A DNA stretch of 64,000 nucleotides, taken from the NCBI RefSeq assembly GCF_028858725.1, contig NC_084773.1, positions 22,142,850-22,206,849 on the forward strand. The letters are read 5' to 3'. A model generated the notes under the pieces. That model was not told where the DNA came from. It worked only from the letters and a program-made list of their open reading frames with translations, and made no database searches. The translations under genes and the position numbers were made by a program. Source of the DNA: Colius striatus (lineage: Eukaryota > Chordata > Aves > Coliiformes > Coliidae). Position 1 is the stretch's first letter. Each line of letters starts with the position of its first letter. Below are positions 1 through 12,569 of this stretch, piece by piece.

Positions 1-119
1 TGCTCTGCATAGACTATTTGAGATTGGCTGGATAGACTGCTCTTAATTTAAAAACATTAATTTCAGCTAATTGATATAATCGCACTGTAAAATCCTCTTT
101 GTTTTGGCCTTCTCTGCAG

Positions 120-260
120 CGTTTCACAAGGCTGGCAGGCAGAGTGAGGCTGTGAGAGTGCTGGAGCAGCTGACACACAATGCTGTGGTTGAAAGCCGAT
201 TTAACGATGCAGCCTATTATTATTGGATGCTTTCCATGCAGTGCTTAGATATAGCCCAAG
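120..260 (+). CDS. IFT122: IFT122 exon (first in window)
   Basis: Acceptor tctctgcag before 120, donor gtaagc at 261. It encodes [17 protein letters not shown] and [21 protein letters not shown]-like TPR sequence. The exon opens with two bases that finish a codon from an exon left of the window and ends in phase 1. Confidence 0.93.
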
Positions 261-3200
261 GTAAGCAGCTGAGAGGAAGTTTGTGTTTACCTTTTTGTGC
301 ACGGAGACAAACAACTACTGAACTGTGATAGCATTGCTGCAACTGCTCCACCGTTTGTGTGGCTTTGGTTTGGTTGTTAATGCTGTGCATAACTCTGGCT
401 GGTGCTATTTTTGTAGTCCCCATGGTTTTCCCATGTGGTTATTTAAAACAAATAAGCAAAACAGCAACATCTGCACACAGAGTCTTTGAAATCTGACTAG
501 AGTCAAAATCCTGCCTCCTGGGACTGTGCATCCTCATGTGCCTTCACAACACACGTTAACCGGAGAAGTAGTTGGAGGGTGATGGCAAATAACAAATGAT
601 CTTGGAGTGTCAGGTACAGCTGGTGTTTGATCATAGGTTGGAGAGGGACTTTGCAGATTATTTCTGCCAACAGAGATAGAACTGATTGTTCATTAGCTAT
701 CATCTTGTCTTATAATGTATTGCACTGCGAGAGGGGTGGAGCCAGCAGTCAACAGGGATAACTTAGTAAGTACAAAGGATTGATAATACTGCCTGTTGCC
801 TGGTGCTGTAAGTACCTTATGTTTTTAGTTCAGCTGATGCATGATAGTGCTGATCTGTTACCCCTCAGGTCTTGTATAGAGATGCAGATTTTTCCACATG
901 GATTAGTAGTGTATTTATGAATTAGTTTCAGAACTATTTGTTTGTGAAGTTATGGATGAGGTTCCCAGTGATGCACACCTACCATTTTCTGCCTTTAAGT
1001 AAGCTGTTGCCTCTGGTGCCTTGGCTGTTTTGTGTTTTACCATGCTCGATTTAGGCCAGAAATCTGCTGAGAAAAATGGCCAGGTTGTGTAATGTATGGC
1101 CTGGGCAGGTAGGTGGGACACACTTGACCTGGTACATACGTCTTTTGGAAGTGCTGGCATTCAACTTGCAGTATGTTGTTTTCTTCCAGCTGAGCCTCAC
1201 AGGCTCATCCCGGAGACTTACACTAATGCCTTTGCCTCCCACAGAGAATGAAGAGCAGAAGACTGAAATGTTACAGAAGTTTCATCACTTCCAGCATTTG
1301 GCAGAAGTTTACCATGTCTATCACTTTATTCAAAGATACACGGTCAGATACTCACTTGACAAGTTCTGTGTTTGTGCGTCCTGGGCATTTTCCTTCAGGG
1401 AGTCCAGAAATAACTAGGAATAATTAATGACTTTTCAGGCAATTAAATATTGACTGTGGATTAGTGATACTATATAGTAACTTTATTTCTTTGCCTTCTG
1501 CTATGCTGTACAATAGCTTGCTTTCTTAGATTCTAAAAGCTGCAGTGCAGATTCAGCAGGTCTGTGCTTGCCTCAGCATGGGTGGAAGGTACAAGGACTG
1601 ACTTCCCACCCTCAACCCTTTCTTGCTAGTTCTATCAATTGGTTTCCACAGTGACCTGAGCCTCTGGCCCTACACAGGCTACAGTTGGCTTTTTCCTTAA
1701 TCACAGGAAGGCAAGATTGAACAGAAGAAGGCACCCTAGCCTAGAGATTCCCACAGTGTGGTACACGTATCAGTAGTGGTGTGTGTAAACTACTCCAAAA
1801 TGATAAACAGCAATGAGTGAGGAGCTCTTGCTGCTTCCTGAAGTTACAGTAACATTGCTGCTTGTGTTGGTGAAACCACATTTTGTAAAGTATTGGAGAA
1901 CCCTTGGTGTGTGCCCTCGACACAAGAAGGCTGCTATGGAGGTCTTTGCTGCTCAGATTGCTTCAGACCTTGCAGCAGTGGAGACCGTGCCATTGCTGGC
2001 CAGTCTGCCCTCATTTTTAAATAGCCTGTTAAAGATTCTGGTTTAGCTACAGGGACCCCTTTCTCTCTTTTTCTGTGTGTAACAGCATGATAAAGGTGAC
2101 ACAGACATGCAAAATCCACTTGCTGTATGCTGTCGGCAGCTCTTCTTTTGGCAGCTGTATGAGAGAAACACAGGGCTTGATCTGCCTGGTGCTGCGGAGC
2201 TCAGCGATACGAGGTGTTGGTTTTCCAGCTTTGAAATATGTGTCTGTATTTTCCAATATTGCAGGAAGAGCCTTTCAGTTTCCACTTGCCTGAAACCCTC
2301 TTCAATATTTCCAGGTTTCTACTTCACAGCTTAACAAAGGAGACTCCTTTGGGGATCTCAAAAGTGTATCCTTCAATTACAGTACAAAATCTAGAAGTTA
2401 TCTTGTGAGATACATGAAAGGAATAATTGATGTTGATCCACAATGCAGACATCTCCTGTAGGGTATCTTCAGTTTCAGCTCTTGGTTATGTTAATGGAAG
2501 TGGCCTTTTGTCCCTAAGGAAATAATCAGCATCATGAAACCATTGTGTGTTTAACTGTGCAGCTGTTTGGGTTTGGGGTTTTTGTAATAGTGTAGGAGAG
2601 CTGTACAAATAACTAACACGTAATTCTCAAAACACCCACCCAGCCTGGCTCACCACCTTTGTCAGGGAAGCAAGTTCGAGGATACCAGTCACTGCAACAG
2701 GATGTTGGCTCTGAATCTTGACAGTGTTGTTGCAAGGAGACTGAACTGAGACAGGAGCTTTTGCCTCCCCTGAGGCTGGTATGGCTGTGTGGTGTCTGTC
2801 AGGCTGGCATTTGCACAGCTTTGTTAGTACATATTGCATCTTTGGAGAGTGCTTCATACATGGTCTGTGTGAGCCCTGTAGGAATGCACCTGTTGGTAAA
2901 AGATAACAAGAAGGGTCACTGGATGCCACAGGGAGGCCTGATTTGCTTGCTCTCACTTCATTTATGGCTCTGGGTGGGATGTTAGCTTTTCTTCTCATAG
3001 CTCCCTCACTTACAAATGGATTATCTTTCATAACATTGTTCATAACATGCCTTGTGATCACTTACTTTCTAAGCAGCAGCTGCTGCTGTAGACTGATGAA
3101 AGGGAGAGACAGCCTGTGGTCAGTGATGTGGGGCATATGCTTTATTTCCAGTAAGACCATGGGTATTTACTTGATGTCAGTGGGTTGCTGGTGGTGACTT

Positions 3201-6200
3201 TTTGTGGGGGTGGTTTTTTTTACTGGGGGATATCTGTTTTACCCAACATTTCCATAATGTTGTAGATGGAATGAAAATCTTCAACCAAAGCAGTATTTAT
3301 GTGGGGTCATCCCTTACCTTGCTGACGGTTGCCCACAGACGTTTTGCTGGTTCTTTCACACTTGTTTTTCAGTGGAGCTGTGTAAGGGGGTTTCTGCTGC
3401 CAAAGCCCCTTTGCAGTGCTGTGTTGGATGTGCCTCATTGCACAGCTGCTCTGCTTAGAAGGACTATTGCAGTTTTTCCTAAATGCCAAACATGTCTTTA
3501 TTCCTTAACTAAATTATAGCAATACGTTGTTTGCCCTGGCAAAACAGAGTAAGGCTCTTGGTGCATATAAACTGGCTCGTCATGCCTATGACAAGTTACA
3601 GGGGCTGCAGGTCCCAGCCAGGTTCCAGAAGTCCATTGAGCTGGGCAGCCTGACAATCCGGTCCAAGCCATTCCATGACAGTGAAGTAAGTTGTGATGTG
3701 TTTCATTTTAATCATTAGTATGTGGCCTAATCTGAGTTGCTGTATGCTCAGAAAAATCTGAAATATGCATAGCTCTGTGATGTAATTACATTGCTGCTGG
3801 AAACACAGTCCTTTTAGTGCTATTCTTCGGATCAGACTTCCTTTTGCTCCTGAGAGCAAATTAAGATCAGTCCATCCTTTATGGGCAGCTTCCATCCTCC
3901 CACTCCTCTCTTGCATCTGCCTTCCTCTCTGCCTATTAATTCTTTCAAGCCTTTTTCTCTCCAATCCACACGCAATTACTCCACAGTCTTTGTCTCTCTC
4001 TGCAGCTGGAGGTCACTTTCATTTGTCTCACTCCTAGCACTCCTTCCCTCCTCCGCCGATCCCTTGAGTGACCTTCCTTCCTTAAGTCTTATTTTAACAC
4101 CTTTTCTTCTTTAACTGAAGTCTGACTTTCTGCAGTGCTCTATAAAGCCATGTCTCATGGAGCACTCACTAAAAATAAATTGTATTGTGCAAGTGAACCT
4201 GGCCACCTGAAAGAATAAAAACACAACCTTAAGAACTGCCTAAAATAACCATCCTCTTGAACAGAAGAGAGATGAATTTTGGAGAACTTGGATTTGACCA
4301 AACCTTAGAGCAAAAAACTTTGCTTCAGCAGCTTTCTTTTCGACTTCTTTTGTCACTGTGTGTTTGATGCAGAATTCTGCTGCTGTTACTGCAAAGGCAA
4401 GGTGACAATTTAACCATTACAATGGTGAAGACAGTTATTTTTAATGTGGAAATGTGCTGGTTTATGATAAAGAGAAAGCATTCTCGGATGTTAAAGGATC
4501 ACAGCAGTGTTCCTCCAGATGAGCGCTGATGGACTGTCAGTGGTGCAAAACTGAGGAGCCTCTATTTAATTGAAAACAAAGGGTTCACATGTGCTGATGT
4601 GTTTATGATTACTGTGCCCTGTGTGTGTCTTTGCAGGAGCTTGTGCCCTTGTGTTACAGGTGCTCAACCAACAACCCTCTGCTGAATAACTTGGGGAACG
4701 TCTGCATCAACTGCAGACAGCCTTTTGTCTTCTCTGCTTCCTCCTATGGTGGGTTGGAATATCACACCTGGGTGTGCTTTTCAAGTAGATGAATGTTCAC
4801 AGAGTAGGGTAGTACTTAATTTGCTCTCTTGGCAATGTTATCTGGACAAACAATCTTTCCTTTTAATGTTGTGCTATTTGACTGTGGCTGGCTGGTGTCC
4901 CAGGGACTGTTGGATTTCATTGCAAGACAGCAGCAGCAGTAGAGCATGGCTTTATTAGGACACACTGAATGTATAAAGTGTTTCATTAACACAAATGCAG
5001 TCCCTTGAGAAGCTGAGGTGGGCTGGGGTTTTAGTTGTATTTAAATTGCTTCACGAGCACCCGTGGGCAGGACACCACCCTCACAGAAGGCAGAGGGTGT
5101 GCATTTCTGAAGGGGCACAGGATCTTTTGGGAGGCCTTCTCTGAGTTCCTGCAAGTCAAACACTCCCTGCCTTTCTCACCCCCGCAGAGGTGCTGCATCT
5201 GGTTGAGTTCTATTTGGAAGATGGCATCACAGACGAAGAAGCTGTAGCTCTCATTGATCTTGAAGCTCCCAGACTGAATAAAAGAGAGAACAAATGGCAA
5301 GAGATGAGGGGTGACTGTATCCTTTTGATTGATTTCAGCCCTTGTTTTTAGGGAAAGAAAGGAGCCATTTTTAATTGTTTTCCCCCTTAGGGTTAAAGTT
5401 TTCTGTGTGTCATATGACTGATGTGAGGACAATCACGTTGTGTTTCCTGCTCCAGTCAGTATACCAACCAAAGCAATGTTTTAACTAAGCCTAGTATTCT
5501 CATAAAGCCTCTTCATTGGGAGAGTTTGTTTCCAGTCAGGTGAAACATTTCTCTTCAGTGGTGGAGGGCCATGCTTCCTTCACCTGTTCTGCTTTAACCA
5601 TTTTCTGTAAGGAACAGGGAGACTCTGAAGTGTGTTATTCTCTTCCAGTAACAGCTTGCTGTAGAAGCTGCTTCTCTTGGCTGAGGGAAAACAGCGTGGA
5701 CTTCTTTCGTAACCATTCCTGTTGGAATCTGTTTTGTAATGCTTTGGTATCCAGAGCTCCCAGTTGCTGTGGAGGCCATGCAATACTAGGTGCAGAGCAA
5801 TGCACAAGGAGACACAGTTTCTGACTAAAACTTCTCAAAAATGTCATTTCAATAGGTTGCTTCATTGGCTTTTTGTTATATGTCAGAAAGGGGCAGAGGG
5901 GGAAAGGGGACAGAGCTGATGTCATACTTGGTTGAGGCAAAGGGGCAGAGAGGGAAAGGGAGCAGAGCTGATGTCATATTTGGTTGAGAGAAAGGGAGCA
6001 GAGAGGGAAGGGGGGCAGAGCTGATGTCATACTTGGTTGTGGTCAGTTTTGCTGTTCTGCAGCAGCTGCAGTGATAAATGTCTCCAGTCACTGTGAATCA
6101 CAGCGAGCCCTTCTGGTACTTTAATGGCAGTTGAGGTCTTGCAGCAGTTTGAGCATACTCTGGCACAACAAGGATACCAGCCCTGCTGGTGTGCTTTCAT

Positions 6201-7950
6201 ATTTATTCTGTTAGTCCTAGCTACTGTGAAGGCAGCTAATTTTATAGCAACTCTTTTTCTTCCTTAAGAAATGCATCTAGATGCACAGAGTTTGAGGCTT
6301 GATGATAATACAGATACTATTGAAGATGATGATCCCTTTACAGCAAAACTGAGCTTTGAGGTAAGAGCCTCACCTGTATCTTCCAATTGTTTATTTCTTG
6401 CTGACAAGAGAAATGAATAGAAAATTGTAACTGCAATCCCAGCTGCTCTTCTGGTGTGACTGTGTCACAGACTGCCACGTGAGAGGGACAGAGCAGGGTG
6501 CTGGCAGGGGGAAGGTGCTTCAGGGGAAAGGGAACTCTGCTCTTCAAGTTAAATTTTAAAAAATCGTTAAAAACTCCCACTAAAACCAACCAAAAAAACC
6601 CAAACCCACAAACCAACAAAAACCTTACAGTAAAGGTTCCTGGAATTTGCTTTTCTCCTTTTACAGTGGTACAAGGGGGCTGCTCCCCAGGCTGCTCCTG
6701 TGCCTGGGCACCTATGAGCAGTCACTGCCCTGAGGCTCTAACAAAGCCAGTGGGTGTGGGTGCTGTTTACAAGGAATTGTGTTAAAATGCATTGTGGAAG
6801 CTCACTGAAGCAGGTCAGAGATGTGGCTGGAGGGCACTGGTCAAACTGAGGGTGAGTTTGGTGGCACCAGACTCAGGTCAATTCTGTATTCACTTTTTCT
6901 ACTGAATTTTACTTTTCTTCTTGCAACATGGTGTGAACCCTGAAAGGGCTCTGCCGTTGGCTAACGGTGATTCTTTGTAAACCCGGTCTGTGGCAGCAAG
7001 GAGGCTCCGAGTTCATCCCCGTGGTTGTGAACCGAGCTGCCCTGCAGTCCATGAGCCGCAGGGACGTCCTGATCAAGCGCTGGCCGAAGCCTCTGCGCTG
7101 GCAGTACTTCCGCTCCCTGCTCCCGGACGCCTCCATCACCATGTGTCCCTCCTGTTTCCAGGTACCGTTTTCACTGAGACATTTGAGGAAACAAACAAAA
7201 AATCCTACTGAGGCTCAAATCCTGTGGCTGAAATAACCCTCATTGCTGAAACCTCAGACTTCAAAATGTGTTCAGCCAGTTCCTGCATGATGCAGAGACG
7301 GAGAAGGCAGTGAGAACCAAACACTGAGCTGTGGTGCAGAGAGGAACAGCTGCCTTCCGAGAACTTGGAGGCAGCTGGATCTGAGAAGCTGCACTGACGG
7401 CGAGGCAGAGCCTCTCAGGCAAACCTTGGCTGAGCAGAAATGCTGATGTGTAGCTTGTCAGTGTTTTGCTCTGCCCCTCTGAGCCTGGTCTAGCAGGGGG
7501 AATCGGTCAGGAGCTAAGGCAGCTTGTGGTTCAGCCCTTCCCCTGGCAGCAGTGGCTGTTTGAAACACTGGAATTTGGTCACGTTTGCTTGCACAGAAAG
7601 CATCTAATTTCTGTCCTTCCTTCTGCAATAGTAATTAATGGGTTTGTGCCTCTTCAGCAACATTGGCAGTGGTCTGAGAAATGCTTGCTGCTTCATTCCA
7701 GGTCATGGCTCCCTCAAGCATTCAAAGTAGGAGGACTGATTCTCTTGTGATGGTAGCTTCAGAATGTCTGCACCATAGAGACAGGCCAGTGAGCTCAGTT
7801 TGCATTTTCTTTGAGGTAGTCACAGGCTAACTTGTCCCTAAATCTGTTCCTAATCAACAGATGTTTCATACAGAAGACTATGAGCTTCTTGTGCTCCAGC
7901 ACAATTGTTGCCCGTTCTGTCGACGGAGAATAGATGAGTCAAACCAATGA
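120..7950 (+). CDS. IFT122: IFT122, intraflagellar transport protein 122 (3' part, nine exons)
   Basis: IFT122 is a core subunit of the IFT-A complex, which drives retrograde transport and membrane-protein entry in cilia. The window holds the C-terminal 361 codons and the stop. Exons: 120-260, 1245-1342, 2265-2365, 3520-3685, 4637-4748, 5188-5310, 6269-6360, 6997-7161, 7861-7950; all have AG/GT borders and their phases agree. The translation follows the vertebrate protein closely ([38 protein letters not shown]). Helical TPR-like repeats come first. Then a CYRC...CINC pair (exon 4637-4748) and a CPSC...CPFC pair (last two exons) form zinc-ribbon-like sites. The N-terminal WD40 propellers and the start codon lie left of the window. 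The protein ends in RRRIDESNQ, a tail unlike the mammalian end as I remember it. Gene identity is very secure; single splice borders slightly less so. Confidence 0.96.
1245..1342 (+). CDS. IFT122: IFT122 exon
   Basis: Acceptor ccacag, donor gtcaga. It encodes [17 protein letters not shown] and [15 protein letters not shown], matching the segment after LDIAQ in other IFT122 proteins. Phase 1 in, phase 0 out. Confidence 0.92.
2265..2365 (+). CDS. IFT122: IFT122 exon
   Basis: Acceptor attgcag, donor gtatcc. It encodes [18 protein letters not shown] then [16 protein letters not shown]. The ending in phase 2 was chosen because GT plus the first C of the next exon restores the conserved Val; a donor two bases earlier would break the frame. 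Confidence 0.9.
3520..3685 (+). CDS. IFT122: IFT122 exon
   Basis: Acceptor aattatag, donor gtaagt. It encodes [20 protein letters not shown] and [19 protein letters not shown], ending at HDSE in phase 0. This is the last helical-repeat segment before the zinc-binding part. Confidence 0.95.
4637..4748 (+). CDS. IFT122: IFT122 exon with first Cys pair set
   Basis: Acceptor tttgcag, donor gtgggt. It encodes [18 protein letters not shown] and [18 protein letters not shown]. The CxxC-x13-CxxC spacing is a zinc-ribbon-like site. It ends in phase 1. Confidence 0.95.
5188..5310 (+). CDS. IFT122: IFT122 exon
   Basis: Acceptor acccccgcag, donor gtgact. It encodes [20 protein letters not shown] and ALIDLEAP, then a lysine/arginine-rich stretch ([13 protein letters not shown]) that differs from the mammalian linker. 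Phase 1 in and out. The 3' border is supported by phase and by the joined reading with the next exon. Confidence 0.88.
5887..6040 (+). repeat. Three-copy tandem repeat, about 52 bp, in an IFT122 intron
   Basis: Three direct copies of a purine-rich block (gggcagagagggaaaggg) followed by cagagctgatgtcatacttg and gttg. The copies differ at a few bases. It lies in the intron between exons 5188-5310 and 6269-6360. Confidence 0.85.
6269..6360 (+). CDS. IFT122: IFT122 exon, acidic linker
   Basis: Acceptor ttccttaag, donor gtaaga. It encodes [20 protein letters not shown] followed by [10 protein letters not shown]. The second half is the conserved [10 protein letters not shown] motif; the acidic first half is the variable linker. 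Confidence 0.93.
6997..7161 (+). CDS. IFT122: IFT122 exon
   Basis: Acceptor tgtggcag, donor gtaccg. It encodes [23 protein letters not shown] and [19 protein letters not shown], one of the most conserved parts of IFT122, and carries the first CxxC of the terminal zinc site. Confidence 0.96.
7861..7950 (+). CDS. IFT122: IFT122 last coding exon
   Basis: Acceptor taatcaacag. It encodes [20 protein letters not shown], then RRRIDESNQ and a TGA stop. The CPFC pair completes the terminal zinc-ribbon-like site begun in the preceding exon. Confidence 0.95.
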   Translation: MFHTEDYELLVLQHNCCPFCRRRIDESNQ

Positions 7951-8290
7951 AGAAAAACAATCTTACACCTCAGCTGCCAGACTCCCCTGTTGGCTTGGCA
8001 AAGTGCTGCTCAAAGTTGTCCTAACAACTTAGTCAAGTCATCTTGTTCCATTTTGTACGTGAGTGGAACTGAGATGAAGAAATGTGGCTGCTTTTTTCAG
8101 GGAGAAAATGTCTGTTGTTTGTGGGTGTCTCCTGCATTTCCCAGGCAGCAGCTGAACTGCCACAGATTTTTGCAGGAATGTTTCTAAGGTCAAGTTCAGC
8201 CTCGAAATAATTGTTGTTTTTACTCTAATTTGTGTGAGCACTTGATTTGCATTTGCTTCACAATATGAACCCGTTATTGACAGATCTTCA

Positions 8291-8296
8291 AATAAA
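8291..8296 (+). terminator. IFT122: IFT122 poly(A) signal AATAAA
   Basis: AATAAA lies 341 bases after the IFT122 stop and is followed by a T/G-rich stretch (gctccgtgtctcag, then tttttttctttc). It is the first canonical signal in the sense strand after the stop and would give a 3' UTR of about 0.36 kb. Confidence 0.7.
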
Positions 8297-8299
8297 TGG

Positions 8300-11200
8300 G
8301 AACATTTCCCACTGCTCCGTGTCTCAGAATTTGCTATAATGCTGCTCTTTCTGAGATGGACTTTTTTTCTTTCTATTCCGTTTAGGCAAGAATGTTCAGT
8401 GAGGTGTGTTTTTAAGAGTTACACACTGATCTTGGCATTGAGGTCCATCTCAGCCACACCTCAGCCCCTCAGAGGGACAGGGGTGCAGCTTTCACCTGCA
8501 TAGTATTCACCCTCATTGAAACGCAGAATGCCAGGTTGTGGGTGGCAGTGTGTGTTTCCAGGCTGCTCAGCCATAAAACACCTCAGCTGCCACATGTGTG
8601 GAAGCTGAGAAGCTGTTCCCTGCTGCTGAGGGAAGCCCCGCTGACCCAACGGGCTGAACTGCACCTTTAAACAGGCTGAGTGCAGGCAGCAGTGCCACAG
8701 CAGCTGAGGGCTCAGAGCCTGGAGTTTCCCACAGCGCCAGCCCTGTACCCAGGACAGCAGACTCTTCACTGTGCCACCGCAGTCCCGAGGCCATTGCCAT
8801 GACTCTGGCACCCATCAGTGCTGGGTGTTGTGGTGGGGACACGGCTGCAGGTCAGAGCCACCCCAGGCCCTCGGTCCTTGTGCTCAGGGGCCATGTGCTA
8901 CAGGGGCACTTCTGAGCAGTATTTATTTCCCCAGTGTTGTTTCAGCCCAGAGCCGTGGGCAAACAATGTGAGAGGAGATGGAGCTGCTGCCTTCTGCTCC
9001 AGCCTCTTGCTGAGGCTGAGGGGATTTTAATGATGTGTGTTTGGCCAGACACGGTGGGTCAGTCCCAGGCAGCAGCGCAGCCCCCACACAGCAGTTTGCT
9101 CACTCACTGCCTCCCTGCAGGACTGTGGAGAAAATCAGAAGAGCAAAAGCAAAGAAGCTCGTGAGTTGAGGTAAGGCCAGTTTGTAAGTGAAGCAAGGCG
9201 AGAAGGAATTGACCGAGTGCTTACCGTGGCAGGCAGAGATCCAGCCCGCTTCCTGGAGAGGGGGCCTCTGTGAGTAACGGTCACTGGGGAGGGCAAACAC
9301 AACAGTCTCCCTTCTTCCTCCTCTCCCCGAGCTTTTGCTTTGAGCACAGCATCCTCTGGTGTGGAATGACCCTTTGGCCACCTGTCCCAGCTCCGTCCCT
9401 CCCCACTTCTTGCTCGGCTCTGGCCCATGGCTGTGGGGACAGTGTGGGCAGAGGGAAGCCTCAGTGCTGCTCTGCTCTGCGCTGCTGGAGCCCCCCACCC
9501 CGGCTCTGACACCAGGCAGGAGGCAGCACCAGGCAGGTGCTGGGGGGGAGGTGAGCTCTGTCCCAGCTGCCCTGGCAATGGCCCTGCCCAGGACAGGCAC
9601 CACGTAGTTGTCTGGTAGCAGGAGAGTTTGTGTGGGTAAGCAGCCAGGCTGGAGCTGGGAGGCAATAGGTGTCTCAGCTTCATGCTACCACAGGCTCTGT
9701 TGTTGTTATGACACCCCGTCTGTCACAGCCTCCCTTCGTTTTGAGCAGATGACATTCTGCTTCACTGTCTGAAGCTGTTGGCTGCAGTGGTTGAGTGCTG
9801 GTAGAGCAGGAGCCATGAAAACCGCACTTTGCACGTGAAACTGGTGATGTCTCCGTGTCTGCCTGAGTTCCTCTGGAATGGGACACTGCACAGTGGCACT
9901 GAGGCTTTCCCAGCCCCTCAGTGGTTCCTGACCAAGTTTGCTTAATGTGCCACTTCAAAAACATTCTGTCCTAATTACCCCTGTCTGCGTTGTGACTCAT
10001 CTGTCAGTGTTTGCAGTGAAGGCTCTGTGACTGACACGGACAAACAATGCTGTGTGAGCCGCGAGCCAGAACGGCGTTGGGCTGTTTCCCCCGGCGCTGA
10101 GCTGACTTTGCAGAGCTGCTGGGAGGGAAGAATTGTGAAAATAGATAGATAGAGTTTGCCATGACACAGAGACAAAATGGATCAAAGAAGGAAGATTTTT
10201 TTTCTTCTTCTACCCAGCTCCCTGAGCACGGGACAGGTTTGAAAACTGAACTCAGCTTTTCCAGTCCAAACCAGAGGGGCCACATCTCATCCCCAGTGCA
10301 GCTGTTCTGGCTCCAGCCTGCCCTGGGCCATGGGCACCCTGGGGTGCCCTCACAGAGGCACAGGAGCTCCCACCAAGCACTTTTGGCTGCAGCTGCTGAC
10401 CAGCACTTGTGCTGGCTGTGGCTGCAGAGTGCCGCTGGCTCCTGCCCGGGCTGTTCCCCGTGACACAGGCCAGGCCCAGAGCTCTGGGCAGCAGCTGCTG
10501 ACCTCAGCAGGGGCCCGTTGCATCACTGCTTAACGTGGCATGTCCACGTATCAGGAGGATAAACCTTTAATCCACCTTGCCCAGGTACAAGTAGGACCAG
10601 CTGCATGTGCAGTTAGGCAGTGCCACCGCTCTGGCCTTGGCACCACGTGAAAAGTTAATGGAGAGGCTGGGGGTGGGAGGAGTGTGTGGGGGGATGTGGG
10701 ATTCTCATGTTGATGTGCAAGAAGACCTTTGGGACTGGCCAGAGCCTGTGGCCACAGGCAGCCAGCTCTTCCCTTGTCTGGGGTGGCAGCACTCAAGCTC
10801 CTTCAGACCTTCCCCGCTGAGGGAGGGTTTCCCAGCTTGGTCTCTTATCTAGAGAGAGAACAGAGCTTTGTGCTTTTTTTCCGTTAAACCTTCTGCATGT
10901 GCTAAGCTAACCCACAGGGAACACTGCTGGAACCTGGGCTGGCATGAAGGAAGTTTAAGACCAGGAGGATGTGAGCACTGCCCACCTCACACCCATGAGC
11001 TCCAGCAGCCCTGGCACATCCCCTGTGCTGGGTGAGGTGCTCACAGTGGCCCAGTCCCCACACAGGCTGCAGGGAATGCTCAGCTTGGCCCTGCTGCAGC
11101 CAGAGCAGCAAGGAGACATGCTCAGGGCTCCTGTGCCAGGGGCCAGAGTTGATGGTCCCTGTGCAGCCTCCCTGGAGTAACCAGAGGGTACCTGCCTGCC

Positions 11201-12560
11201 AGCCAGGGTGTTATTGGCTGCTAATGACAAAGGTGTCACACAGTGGATGGAAAGAAAGAGAAGAGATGGGGAAAATAGCTCTGGAGAGGAATGACAATGT
11301 AAGGAACCACCTTCTCCAGAGAAGGCCCCTGTGGCTGGCTCCATGTTGCTCACTCTGCTGCACACATCCTCTTGCCTCTGAAAAATAGGGAAAGGTAGTG
11401 TGTGCCTTGGATGCTGGCTGGCACTGTGCCAAGCACAACTGGGTACATGCAGGGGGCAGCTGAGACACACAGGAGGCTCCAGCAGCTTCCCATGAGGGCT
11501 GTAAGGATCTGCAAGGGCTCAGGGAGACAAACAGTGTATGTCAACCAGCATGTGGAGCTAAGGGTCGTCTTCAGCTCAGAACCTCCCTTTGGTGTCCAGC
11601 AGCCTTCTCAACACCAGTGCAGAATGATACCTGTCCAAGACAGATGGACTGGGTTATTTGTTGGGTATTACCGTGAGATTGGCATGACCTGAGCCACATA
11701 CAGAGCCAGGAACAGAAGAGCTGGTACAACTGGAAACCTGCCTGTGGGGTTAGTGTCAAGCTGTGGTGCTCAAGCCTCCTCAGCCCAATCCTGTGGCAAA
11801 AGATGAGGTGGCTGAGAGCACATGCAGAAGGGCTAGTGGTGCCCCAGAGCACCTTCCTGCAGCCTCCCACGGGAAACAGCACTTGTGGGGACAACTCTGG
11901 TGGGGTCTGGCTGCTCTCACAGACCTGCCTTCCCCTTGTGAGAACAGGCCTGGGACACTCTGCTGTTGCTAATGGACCACACCACCGCCGCCAAGCCCAG
12001 CCCCCTGTCTGCAGCCCCTAGACACGCTGTCGGGGGTTTTGCAGCACAAACTTCCCTCCTGATAGAGAGGGGCAGGAAGGAAGGTGTTTGTTGGTGAGTG
12101 CTGAAAGCTCAGCCCAGGGGCCCTGGAAAAGCACAGCTGAGAGAAGGATCCCCATGTGCTCTGCCTTCCCCTGACACCCTCTGCCAGGCATGAGGCACCC
12201 TATGCCCAGTCCCTCGGTGGGGAAACTGAGGCATCAGCACACCCTGAGCATTGTGGAGGCTGAACCGGGGGCCTCAGGGGCAAGTTCTGCCCCTGGCAGC
12301 GTGAGCAGTGGGAGCACAGCTCTGGGTCATGGGGTGCAAAGGCTGCCAGGGGTGAGGGCCCCCCCGGAGCTGTGCTGCCCCAGAGCACAGCCAGGCTGAG
12401 GAGCCGGGCGCTGGCAGTGCAGCCGCCGTCTGGGCCGGGACCCCCAGGTGAAAGGTGTGGTGCAGAGCTCCCCCTTTGTGTGTGACTGTGAGTGGTGGTC
12501 TCCAGCAATGACAGCAAAGCCAGAACCAGGTGTCACCTCAATATCTTCCCAGGAAAGCCA
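8300..12560. other. Intergenic stretch between IFT122 and RHO
   Basis: No ORF here looks like a protein, and I see no RNA gene and no mobile element. The sequence is GC-rich and unique apart from a short ATAG run near 10140. Distal RHO control elements would be expected upstream of the gene by analogy with mammals, but I cannot point to one by eye. Confidence 0.6.
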
Positions 12561-12569
12561 ATTACCCCG

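Larger units (their letters stand above)
261..5187 (+). other. IFT122 introns of the left half (261-1244, 1343-2264, 2366-3519, 3686-4636, 4749-5187)
   Basis: These intervals are introns of 0.4-1.2 kb. They are AT-richer than the rest of the window and I recognise no second gene, RNA gene or transposon in them. Short open frames here have no protein-like composition. Confidence 0.7.

Noticed and set aside
8440-9620. Many overlapping frames of 70-180 codons between IFT122 and RHO
   Set aside because: GC-rich spacer with few stops; overlapping on both strands, no homology, no splice pattern.
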